A stretch of 54,114 nt of DNA from Acetatifactor muris (GTDB taxonomy: Bacteria > Bacillota > Clostridia > Lachnospirales > Lachnospiraceae): positions 1-54,114 of the forward strand of contig JAMPHD010000016.1 in NCBI GenBank assembly GCA_023663635.1, given 5' to 3'. Made by a program: the position numbers and the translations under genes. Below the pieces are notes generated by a model. It was not told where the DNA came from. It saw only the letters and a list, made by a program, of their open reading frames with translations, and searched no databases. This document shows positions 1 through 8,700 of the stretch, piece by piece (positions within the stretch are counted from its first letter, which is position 1; each line of letters starts with the position of its first letter).

Positions 1-2
1 AA

Positions 3-293
3 TATGAGAATGTGGAAGGAGGCTACAGTATGTGTCAGGCAATGAGAGAATTGGAACAGGACTGGAAAGCGGAAGGTGAAGTGAAAGGAAGAACGGAAGG
101 AAGAATGGAAGGAAGAATGGAAGGAAAAATCGAGGCCATCCTTGACTTTCTTGGTGAATTAGGTGAGATCCCCCGGGAGCTCGCGGAGCGCATCAAGAGC
201 CAGACAGACCTTGAGACGCTCAGCCTTTGGTGCAAAGCCGCAGCCAGGGCGCAGAGTCTGCAGCAGTTTGAGGAACGGATCGCGGGTTTGTAA
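3..293 (+). CDS. C-terminal part of an Rpn-like nuclease gene, cut by the window edge (copy A)
   Basis: This frame is open from the left edge and ends at TAA 291-293. It matches the C-terminal part of the complete nuclease at 787-1815 almost residue for residue, including LAERIKSQTDLETLSLW and the final AQSLQQFEERIAGL. Whether a nuclease domain lies upstream cannot be seen. An AAGGAGG at about 16-22 sits just before ATG 30, so residues from MCQAMRELEQDW could be made as a separate 87-residue protein. A run of EG-containing tripeptides (EGEVKGRTEGRMEGRMEGK) comes from imperfect 12-bp repeats at about 85-132 and is longer here than in the other two copies. The homology is certain; expression as a separate small protein is inferred from the conserved start signal. 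Confidence 0.75.
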   Translation, partial: YENVEGGYSMCQAMRELEQDWKAEGEVKGRTEGRMEGRMEGKIEAILDFLGELGEIPRELAERIKSQTDLETLSLWCKAAARAQSLQQFEERIAGL

Positions 294-535
294 TGGAGAC
301 AGCGAGGCTCGGATCGAGTCTGTAACGGTCGCTCCGGCCTGTGACGAAACCACGGGGAGCCCGGAGCTGTTTCATACGGATCTGTAGCGGCAACCGAGAA
401 ACTTGGCCCGGCCCTGTAACATCGGCCCGATCCGCAACGGAGCTCTCATCCCGTGACGGGTACAAGAAAGATGCCATCATATGTGCCGGGCGGTTTGCGG
501 AATGCGCCGTCCGGCATTTGTGAAAACCATACAAA
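294..535 (+). repeat. Left copy of a roughly 240-bp direct repeat behind the Rpn C-terminal copy
   Basis: This stretch recurs with small differences at 2252-2530, directly after the third Rpn C-terminal copy. It has no long reading frame. It contains recurring words around CTGTAACGGTCG and CTGTGACG. At 339-388 it contains a degenerate piece of the nuclease gene itself (compare 1366-1411), ending in a stop codon. The rest of the interval up to the nuclease start (536-786) holds only a promoter candidate and a hairpin, listed separately. Confidence 0.8.
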
Positions 536-595
536 AGAGGTCTAAAAGTTATTCAAAACGGCAAGATAATGGCAAGTACATTTGAACATCCGCGC

Positions 596-624
596 TTGAC
601 AAGCTCCCCGATTTATACTAACAT
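596..624 (+). promoter_or_regulatory. Candidate sigma-A promoter for the Rpn nuclease gene
   Basis: TTGACA at 596-601 is followed after 17 bases by TAACAT at 619-624. The -35 is consensus and the -10 matches at four of six positions. It gives a leader of about 155 bases before the ATG at 787. Confidence 0.5.
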
Positions 625-749
625 TATAGATATCTTAAAATCAAAGTTCCAAATCTGGCTGAGATCTTTATTACTTCATTATCAGGCGGTTCCGCCATGG
701 CGAGGTTCTTCTGCCGTTTTATCAGAGACACGATAACAAACACACAGCG

Positions 750-786
750 GCAGAGGACACGAAGACTCCTCTGCGGAAGGAGGAGT
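750..786 (+). promoter_or_regulatory. Alternative RNA hairpins over the nuclease ribosome-binding site
   Basis: GCAGAGGA (750-757) pairs perfectly with TCCTCTGC (767-774). The segment ACTCCTC (765-771) is also fully complementary to GAGGAGT (780-786), which contains the Shine-Dalgarno sequence of the ATG at 787. The two structures exclude each other: one leaves the ribosome site free, the other hides it. The complementarity is seen directly; a regulatory role is inferred. Confidence 0.4.
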
Positions 787-1815
787 ATGGGAAAATACGA
801 TGATGCACTGTATCTGTACCTGTCGGACAATGACAGGTTCGCCGACCTTTTTAACGCGGCATTCTTTCACGGGGAGAGGGTGCTGCGGGGAGACATGCTC
901 GAGTCTGACTCGGAGCGGCTGACGGCGGTAAAGCCCCGTGCGGATGCCCGGGAGATGCCCCGCACCGAAAACGGAAACCGGGACATCAGGAAACGGGCCA
1001 AGACAGGCGAGAGTTTCGTGGTAACCGCGGTGGAAAACCAGAACGACATCGACTACTGCATGCCATGGAGGATCATGCGTTACGACCAGATGGAGTACGG
1101 GAGGCAGATCGACGAGTTGGAGCGGGCGAGGGAGAAAGCAGAAAAAGGGAGAAAGTCGGGAAAAGGGAAAAAACAGGCATCCGGCGGATGGACAAAGCGC
1201 TTGGAGAAGGGCGAGCTCCTGCATCCGGTCTACACGGTCTGTTTTTATCACGGGACCGAGCCTTGGGACGGCCCGAGGAGCCTGAAGGACATGATGCGGT
1301 TTGAGCCGGGGACGGAGGCGTGGGCGAACCGGTTTCACGATTACGGCATGACGCTGTTCTGCGCGGACGGGACCACGGGGAGCCCGGAGCTGTTCCACAC
1401 GGATCTGAGGCGGCTCATGGAGGTATTACCGCTGCGGGGCGACAGGGAGGCTCTGGACGCGTTGTGGCAGAGTGAGGAATATTCTAACCTGAGCCGCGAT
1501 ACGGTGGAGACCATTGCGGTCATGACGGAAAGTACGGAGATTTTGGAAAAACTGGATGAATACGAAAATGTGGAAGGAGGTTACAGCATGTGTCAGGCAG
1601 TGAGGGAAATGCGACAGGACTGGAAAGCGGAAGGCAGAACGGAAGGCAAAATCGAGGCCATCCTCGATTTCCTTGGTGAATTGGGTGAGATCCCCCGGGA
1701 GCTCGCGGAGCGCATCAAGAGCCAGACAGACCTTGAGACGCTCAGCCTTTGGTGCAAGGCGGCAGCCAGGGCGCAGAGTCTGCAGCAGTTTGAGGAACGG
1801 ATCGCGGATTTGTGA
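787..1815 (+). CDS. Rpn family recombination-promoting nuclease / putative transposase (PD-(D/E)XK)
   Basis: A 342-residue nuclease-toxin-like protein. Residues 1-40 (MGKYDDALYLYLSDNDRFAD and on) match the usual start of the family. The region VENQNDIDYCMPWRIMRYD is the family's ENQ block with catalytic-type E83 and Q85; D66 in RDIRKRA is the likely preceding acid. A Lys-rich linker at about 113-140 precedes the second half (HPVYTVCFYHGTEPWDGP), and a variable EG segment precedes the conserved C-terminal helix region. ATG 787 is chosen over the in-frame ATG 697 because AGGAGG lies directly upstream and the first 30 codons after 697 do not resemble the family. Known members cut DNA and act in recombination or phage defence. 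The gene sits between two partial copies of its own 3' half. Function is by family; activity here is not known. Confidence 0.85.
   Translation: MGKYDDALYLYLSDNDRFADLFNAAFFHGERVLRGDMLESDSERLTAVKPRADAREMPRTENGNRDIRKRAKTGESFVVTAVENQNDIDYCMPWRIMRYDQMEYGRQIDELERAREKAEKGRKSGKGKKQASGGWTKRLEKGELLHPVYTVCFYHGTEPWDGPRSLKDMMRFEPGTEAWANRFHDYGMTLFCADGTTGSPELFHTDLRRLMEVLPLRGDREALDALWQSEEYSNLSRDTVETIAVMTESTEILEKLDEYENVEGGYSMCQAVREMRQDWKAEGRTEGKIEAILDFLGELGEIPRELAERIKSQTDLETLSLWCKAAARAQSLQQFEERIADL
1366..1411 (+). repeat. Four-copy junction motif of about 46 bp (copy inside the nuclease gene)
   Basis: The word GACGAAACCACGGGG, continuing through CCCGGAGCTGTT to ACGGATCTG, occurs at about 339-388, 1366-1411 (as GACGGGACCACGGGG), 1811-1857 and 2344-2389. 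The copies mark the edges of the duplicated blocks, so this is a likely crossover sequence for the locus rearrangements. Confidence 0.7.
1588..1815 (+). CDS. Candidate intragenic small protein (RpnS-like antitoxin) inside the Rpn gene
   Basis: Within the nuclease reading frame, GGAAGGAGG at 1572-1580 lies seven bases before ATG 1588, a much better ribosome site than chance would give inside a gene. The product would be 75 residues, beginning MCQAVREM and ending FEERIADL. The same Shine-Dalgarno, spacing and ATG are present in copies A (ATG 30) and C (ATG 2036). In E. coli, Rpn nucleases have been reported to carry a C-terminal product made from an internal start that blocks the toxin. Equivalent function here is inferred, not shown. 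Confidence 0.5.
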   Translation: MCQAVREMRQDWKAEGRTEGKIEAILDFLGELGEIPRELAERIKSQTDLETLSLWCKAAARAQSLQQFEERIADL

Positions 1816-2251
1816 CGAAACCACGGGGGGCCCGGAGCTGTTCCACACGGATCTGAGGCGGCTCATGGAGGTATTACCGCTGCGGGGTGACAGGGAGGCT
1901 CTGGACGCGCTGTGGCAGAGTGAGGAATATTCTAACCTGAGCCGCGATACAGTGGAGACCATCGCGGTCATGACGAACAGCACGAGGATATTGGAAACGT
2001 TGGAAGAATGTGAAAATGCGGAAGGAGGCTATGATATGTGTCAGGCAGTGAGGGAAATGGAACAGGATTGGAAAGCGAAAGGCAAAATCGAGGCCATCCT
2101 CGATTTCCTTGGTGAATTGGGCGAGATCCCCCGGGAGCTCGCGGAGCGCATTAAGAGCCAGACAGATCTTGAGACGCTCAGCCTTTGGTGCAAGGCGGCA
2201 GCCAGAGCGCAGAGTCTGCAGCAGTTTGAGGAGCGAATTGCAGGTCTGTGA
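1816..2251 (+). pseudogene. Duplicated 3' half of the Rpn gene lacking the nuclease domain (copy C)
   Basis: This block is a near-identical copy of about 1371-1815. It starts directly behind the nuclease stop codon but in a different frame, so it is not read through. It encodes the segment from PELFHTDLRRLMEVLPLRGD to FEERIAGL without a catalytic domain. Its frame is intact over the whole length, which argues that at least the C-terminal part is maintained. The EG segment is shortest here (only KGK). As a nuclease gene it is a fragment; as a source of the small C-terminal protein it may still work. Confidence 0.8.
2036..2251 (+). CDS. Candidate free-standing RpnS-like small protein (copy C)
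   Basis: ATG 2036 follows GAAGGAGG (2021-2028) by seven bases and opens a 71-residue frame, MCQAVREMEQDW to EERIAGL, ending at TGA 2251. It corresponds to the internal product at 1588-1815. No promoter is evident between 1816 and 2036, so it would be translated from the nuclease transcript. The start signal and frame are seen; function as an extra antitoxin is an inference. Confidence 0.45.
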   Translation: MCQAVREMEQDWKAKGKIEAILDFLGELGEIPRELAERIKSQTDLETLSLWCKAAARAQSLQQFEERIAGL

Positions 2252-2530
2252 CGGAGACAGCGAGGCTCGGATCGGGTCTGTAACGGTCGGGCCTGTGACG
2301 GAGACGGCGAGGCTCGAATCGAGTCTGTAACGGTCGCTCCGGCCTGTGACGAAACCACGGGGGCCGGAGTTGTTTCATACGGATCTGTAGCGGCAACCGA
2401 GAAACTCGGCCCGGCCCTGTAACAATCGGCCCGATCCGCAACGGAGCTCTCACCCCCGTGACGGGTACAAGAAAGATGCCATCATATGTGCCGGCCGGCT
2501 TGCGGAATGCGCCGTCTGGCATTTGTGCAA
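2252..2530 (+). repeat. Right copy of the direct repeat behind the Rpn C-terminal copy
   Basis: This is the counterpart of 294-535. It differs mainly by an extra tandem unit: GGAGAC-starting units of 47 and 51 bp lie side by side at 2253-2299 and 2300-2350, while the left repeat has one. Similarity fades at about 2527, with a last shared word near 2551-2568 (AAAAGTTGTTCAAAAC). The rest of the gap to the next gene holds only a promoter candidate and a ribosome site. Confidence 0.8.
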
Positions 2531-2657
2531 ATTGTCCGATTGGGGGGGCAAAAAGTTGTTCAAAACAGAAAAAATGATGGCGGGTACAAGGGTTATGATG
2601 GACTTTTTGTTGCTAAAATGTTACATTAAAGGTAATCGGAAAATCATAAGCTAGGAC

Positions 2658-2663
2658 TATAAT
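2658..2663 (+). promoter_or_regulatory. Candidate -10 element for the large surface protein gene
   Basis: A consensus TATAAT at 2658-2663 lies about 50 bases before the ATG at 2712. No good -35 box is visible at 16-18 bases upstream, so an activator or another start may be involved. The ribosome site AGAGGAGGT at about 2697-2705 is strong. Confidence 0.35.
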
Positions 2664-2711
2664 GGATATCTGAGGAACAGCAACAAACAAAACAAAGAGG
2701 AGGTAGAAAAG

Positions 2712-5700
2712 ATGTTCAAAAGTTCCATGAAACAGCGAAAATGGAAACGGGCATTAGCGGGCACCATGTCATTGGCAATGATCTTGGCGAGCCTGTATGT
2801 CGTTCCTGTTTTTGCGGAGACATCAGGTGACGAGCCGACGGAGCCATCCGCTGCGGCAGTCACGGAAGAGATCGGCACCAACGAGCCGGCGCAGGAAGTT
2901 GCGGCCGGGGAGGACGTTGCCGATGTCGAGACGACGGAGGTCATCGAGCCCGTTGCGGCGGATGTGGCAACCGTGCCCGACGGGGGGGTAACTGAGCCCG
3001 CTGAGGGAGATGCAGTTCAGGCACCCGAGGCTGCGATCGCATTGCAGAGCGAGGATGACGGGATTGTGGCATTGAGTGGTGGCCATGATATGGACATTGC
3101 AGGAATGACCGATTTCAGCAAAGATAAGACGGCGGGAACGGAAGTTGGAGATTCCACGGGATATTTTACCTTAATCTGTCATGGAAATACTATAGTTAAA
3201 GGAAATGAACATTCGTTTACGGATGGAGTAACTACGACAAAACAAATTGACCTTGGAGGAACGGGAAAGACAACTGCTGCATCCATAAAGTTTACGACAA
3301 CAGCAGCTGCAGAGGTTGTTGTACATTGGGTATGTGCAGGTAACGAACGGCAGATAGTAATTATGGATGATAAAGGTTCAAAAGTGGCTACAAGCAGCGA
3401 AGGCCCTGAGAACAAATCCGTGAAGGATACGGCATACGTCACCACGTTTAATTTGGACACGGCAGGTACTTACTATCTGGGAAGCAGCACGAGCAGCAAT
3501 TCAATTTGTGCTCTTAGTGTAGTGGAAGAAGGCAATGTTTCGACTGAGGAGAAACATAGTATGGACATTGCAGGAATGACCGATTTCAGCAAAGATAAGA
3601 CGGCGGGAACGGAAGTTGGAGATTCCACGGGATATTTTACCTTAATCTGTCATGGAAATACTATAGTTAAAGGAAATGAACATTCGTTTACGGATGGAGT
3701 AACTACGACAAAACAAATTGACCTTGGAGGAACGGGAAAGACAACTGCTGCATCCATAAAGTTTACGACAACAGCAGCTGCAGAGGTTGTTGTACATTGG
3801 GTATGTGCAGGTAACGAACGGCAGATAGTAATTATGGATGATAAAGGTTCAAAAGTGGCTACAAGCAGCGAAGGCCCTGAGAACAAATCCGTGAAGGATA
3901 CGGCATACGTCACCACGTTTAATTTGGACACGGCAGGTACTTACTATCTGGGAAGCAGCACGAGCAGCAATTCAATTTGTGCTTTGGATGTAATACAAGA
4001 GGGCACTTCTGCCATCAAAGTCACCGTTACTCCCACCATCACCGGCCTGGAAGACGGCCAGACAGTGGCTCTGGTGAAGAGCGGCAAAGAGACGGTGCTT
4101 ACCTCCAATGAAAAAGTTGAATTGGCGACAGGTACATATGAGCTGATCGTAAAGAAAGCAGGACAGGAGGATAAGGATTACCGCGCTACGGTAGACGGCA
4201 AGACTTCGGTAAAAATTAGCGAGGACACCACTGCCATTGCCGTGACGGTCTCCACCGCTTACGCAAATCCTGTTGTGAAACTGGCAGAGGGATCTCTTTC
4301 CGCAGAGGGAAATACGATCACTGTGACCAACAAAGCGGATGCGGCAGACACGGCTACCCTCACTGTGGGACAGCCCGTGAGATTGACGATCGACGCAACT
4401 TATACATTGAGCACTGCGGCTGACTCCAAAACCAAAGCTACAACGGATAGCAAGGCGGAGTTCAAGGTGACCGCAGGTATGGCTGAACTGCCGATTCTGA
4501 TCGAGTCCACCGTGGTATCCGCACAGGTGAAACTCTTCGATCAGGATGGCGTGAAAGATCAGATCACGGCATTGACCCTCAGCGATGGCAAGAGTTTCAG
4601 TGTGGATCTGAAGGCTCTGGACGGACAGAGCGTAGAACTGGTTATCGGAACAGAGTATACTCTGACCGTATCTACCGACGCCACCGATCTGACGGTAGAG
4701 CTGAACGGAGGAAAGTCCGTGAAGGCTGCCAAGGATACCACCGCGTTGAACGTGGTACTGGGCAAGGTTACGGAAGGCTTATATGTGATCGATCTGTCAG
4801 GCGGCCTGAAGAAGGGTGTTGAGTATGACGGCGGTATCTCCGTTCTGGAAGATATGGGTGTCAAGGACAGTGGAAAATATGTGCAGGGCTCCGGAAATCC
4901 TACGATAAGCGGTACCGGCGCTAAGGGCGATGTCCCGGATGCCGGTGCGGTTCTGGTGCTGAAGGCACAGCAGGATGGACGTGTGAAGATCAATCTGCTC
5001 TCTGCAGGTGGTAAAAATATTTATTTTGTGTCTGAAACAGGCGGACAGTTGGATACTTTCGTTTCCAACTCTGATACGACATTAGTTTATAAGGTAGAAG
5101 AAGGCAACACCTATTACTTCTATGGAAACGGAACCAAGATCAAACTTGGCGGCGTTACCGTAGATTACCGTCCCGCCGTGGATTGGAGCACCGTGGAGGA
5201 TCCCGTATTGAATACGCCCACGGCAGCTAAGCCGGGCGAGGCCAATGAGGGCAGCGTCACTGTACCTTATGTGGCAAAGATAGGCGGTATCTATTCCGAC
5301 TCCCTGCAGGTTCGCGTACTGCAGAACGGTGAGATCATCGAGACCGTGGATGTGTTAGACGAGACCGATATCGTGACCGGCTATGCGGGGGTCGCTGCCA
5401 TCAGCGGGCTGCCTGCAAGCGGCGACTACACGATCCAGGCTGCTCTGAAGAGAAGCGGCGAGAAAGAGAAACTCAGTAATGTGGTTGCTCTGAACGGTTA
5501 TGTTCTTCCCATGGCCACCCCCGTGATCGTAAACGTGGAGAGCCAGGGTTCCGGAAATGTGAAATTTAGTTGGCAGGAAGTGCCTGAGGCTGCGACCTAC
5601 AATGTATATCTGAACGGTCAGTTGGCGGGCAGCACTGCGGATGTGTACTATCGTTTCAGCGGATTGACCGCGGGAACGGAATATGAGTTTGGCGTAGAGG

Positions 5701-8700
5701 CAGTGGGCAACGGAGATATCTCCGAGCGCAGCTCCCAGAAGGCAACCGTGACGGGCGAGGCCAAGAAGAACTGGCTGTTTGCGGCGTTCGGTTCCGGCGC
5801 GAGCACCAAGACGGATGAGAACAGCTATAGTGGAAGTTTTGACACGGGCGATCTGTCCGTATGGAGCCTTAAGGGCAAGGGTAAGCTTGTTCCCGCCTCC
5901 ACGGATGGTTTGGCGTTCTACTACACCACCATTGATCCCGAGACGGAGAACTTTACCCTGACCGCGGATGTGACGGTGGACAACTGGACATACAGCAACG
6001 GCCAGGAAGGTTTCGGCCTGATGGCAGCGGATAATGTGGGCACGCATGGAGATTCCTCCGTATTCTGGAACAACTCCTACATGCTGTCCGTGACCAAGGT
6101 GGAGTATTCTTGGGATCCTCTGTTGGAGGAAGTTTCCGACAGCGGCACCAAGTACACCATGAGACTGGGAATCGGCGCGCAGGAGAAGACCGGCGTGACC
6201 CCCGAGAATCTGCCGAGCATGCAGGACGGCACGGGCATTAATGAATTTGTGACCAATATGTATACTTTGGAGCACAGCGCTGCGGTGACTCCCGCAAATG
6301 ACGGCGTCAACGAGTATCTGCCCTCCGGCAGCTACAACATGGTGGGCGGTTTCACCAGCGATCCCGGATTCGCGGCTACGAATGCGGGTCTCCAGACCAC
6401 GTTCCACATGGTACTGCAGAGAAACAACACGGGATATTTCTTAAGCTATACGGATCAGAACGGCGTGACCACCACCAAGAAGTTCTATCACGGTGATGAT
6501 GGCGATGAGCTTGCTAAGTTGGATCCCAACAATATTTATGTAGGATTCTTCGCATCCCGTTACGCGAAGGTGAAGATTGAGAACGCGTCTCTGACCACCA
6601 TTGCGCCCGAGAACGACGCTCCCGCAGAGGAGAGACCTATTCAGTATGTGACGCCCAAGGTTGGCTTTGAGTCCTCCAAGGTTTCCAACTCTCTTGATTA
6701 CGAGTTGGTGTACTACGGCAACGCGGACGGCAAGCTTTACATTGAGTGCGAAGGCGGCGACATGGTAACTGACTTTATGGAAGTGAAAGCGGATACCAAG
6801 TATCGGTTTAATACGAAACTCCGTCCCGGAAAGACCGTTTTTGCGGGTTACTTCCAGCCGGATACCAACTATAAGCCGTCCAAGTATGAGGAACTGCTCA
6901 GCTATGAGCCGATCACTTTCAGTATTACGGTGCAGTACAAAGAGTCTCAGAGAAATATTTACTATGTAAGCCCCGAGAACGCTTATTGGGGCACGGGTGA
7001 CAAGAATAATCCCATGGATATCTACACCGCGGTCAGCCTGGTGAAACCCGGCGACAGCATCGTGTTGATGGAGGGTACTTACAATCTGGACCGCACTATT
7101 ACCATTGACAGAGGAATCGACGGAACCGCGGACGCAATGATCTACATGATCGCGGATCCCGAGGCGACGAGCAGACCCGTACTTGATTTCGGCGGCTCCT
7201 GCCCGGGTATGGTGATGGCAGGTGACTACTGGTACTTCCAGGGATTTGATGTGACAAGATCTTCCGCAAGCGACAAGGGTATTCAGGTATCCGGAAGTTA
7301 TAACACTCTGGACAATCTGAGAGCTTACAGAAACGGTAACACCGGAATTCAGATCAGCCGTTATAAGGGAACCGACCTCTGGGAGGATTGGCCTTCCAAC
7401 AACCTGATCCTGAACTGTACTTCTTATCTGAACGCGGATCCCGGTTACGAGGACGCAGACGGATTTGCGGCTAAGCTGACCATAGCTGACGGCAATGTGT
7501 TCGACGGATGTATCGCGGCGTACAACGCGGATGACGGATGGGATCTGTTCGCTAAGATCGAGAGCGGCCCCATCGGAAGAGTAGAGATCCGCAACAGTGT
7601 GGCATTTAAGAACGGTTATGACATCGGAGCGGACGGTCAGGAGATCGTGGCCGGCAACGGTAACGGATTCAAGATGGGCGGCTCCAGCATTACGGGTTAT
7701 CATACGCTGAAGAACAGCGTGGCATTTGGCAACAGAGCGAAGGGAATCGATTCCAACTCCTGTCCTGATATTCAGGTATACAACTCGACTTCCTTCAACA
7801 ATGAGTCCAACAACGTGGCGTTCTATACCAATGACGCCAAGAATACCGACTTCTTCGCGGACGGTATCGTTTCCTACAAGACCGATTCCGTGAAATCCGG
7901 CTACGGAACCGGTGAGAACTTAAAGCTTTTGGGTACGCAGGACGAGAGCAAGGTAAACGGCAAGACCAATTACTATTGGAAGGGCAGCAAGTCCATTAAC
8001 ACCGCCAAAGTGGAAGTGACCCCTGACTGGTTCGTCAATATGGACATGGATGCGGCGATCCACGGCGGAATCTGCAGAAATGCGGACGGAACCATCAATA
8101 TGAACGGCTTCCTGGTGCTGACCGACGCGGCGGCTGCTGACGCGGGCGCGAGAATGACCGGTACCGCCTCTGAGAACGTGGTACTGCCCGAGTTGATCGT
8201 ACCTTCGGATGACGATGAGGACGACGCACAGGTGAGCGCTCCTGCGGAAGAGCCCGAGGCTCCCGCGGCTGCTCCCGAGAAGAAACCCGGCAAGAAAGCT
8301 CCTACCTCTTCCGGTTCCGACAAGAAACCTGTAACGCCTACCGAGAGCGGCGACAAGACCGGCGCTACCACCAAGAAACTGGTCATTGACAAGGATATGG
8401 ATTGGTCCGAGGCAGAGGCGGCTCTGGATGAGCTGTTGAAGAACGCCAAGGGCGATGCTGTTCTGGATGTGACCTTGGGCGCTTACAAGGTGCTCGACAA
8501 AGAGATGGTTACCCTGCTGCAGGGCAAGAACGTTACCTTGCATCTGGGATTGCAGAACGGCGTGGCATGGGATATCAAGGGTGGAGACATCAAGGATCCC
8601 AAGGAAGTGAACATGAATGTCGCGCTGAACAGCAAGAACATCCCTCAGGATGCCATCGACGAAGTGGCACAGGGCAATGACGTGATCGAGTTCTCCTTGG

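Noticed and set aside
697..786. Upstream in-frame ATG 697 as the nuclease start
   Set aside because: It has no Shine-Dalgarno, its first 30 residues are Arg/Cys-rich and unlike the family, and it overlaps the leader hairpin; ATG 787 has AGGAGG.
294..2530. Insertion sequence around the Rpn gene
   Set aside because: The repeats are direct and partial copies of the gene itself. No terminal inverted repeats or target duplications were found, and the protein is a PD-(D/E)XK nuclease, not a DDE transposase.
3089..3983. CRISPR-like or transposon repeat
   Set aside because: There are only two long copies, both in frame within one gene, with no spacer series, inverted ends or target duplication.
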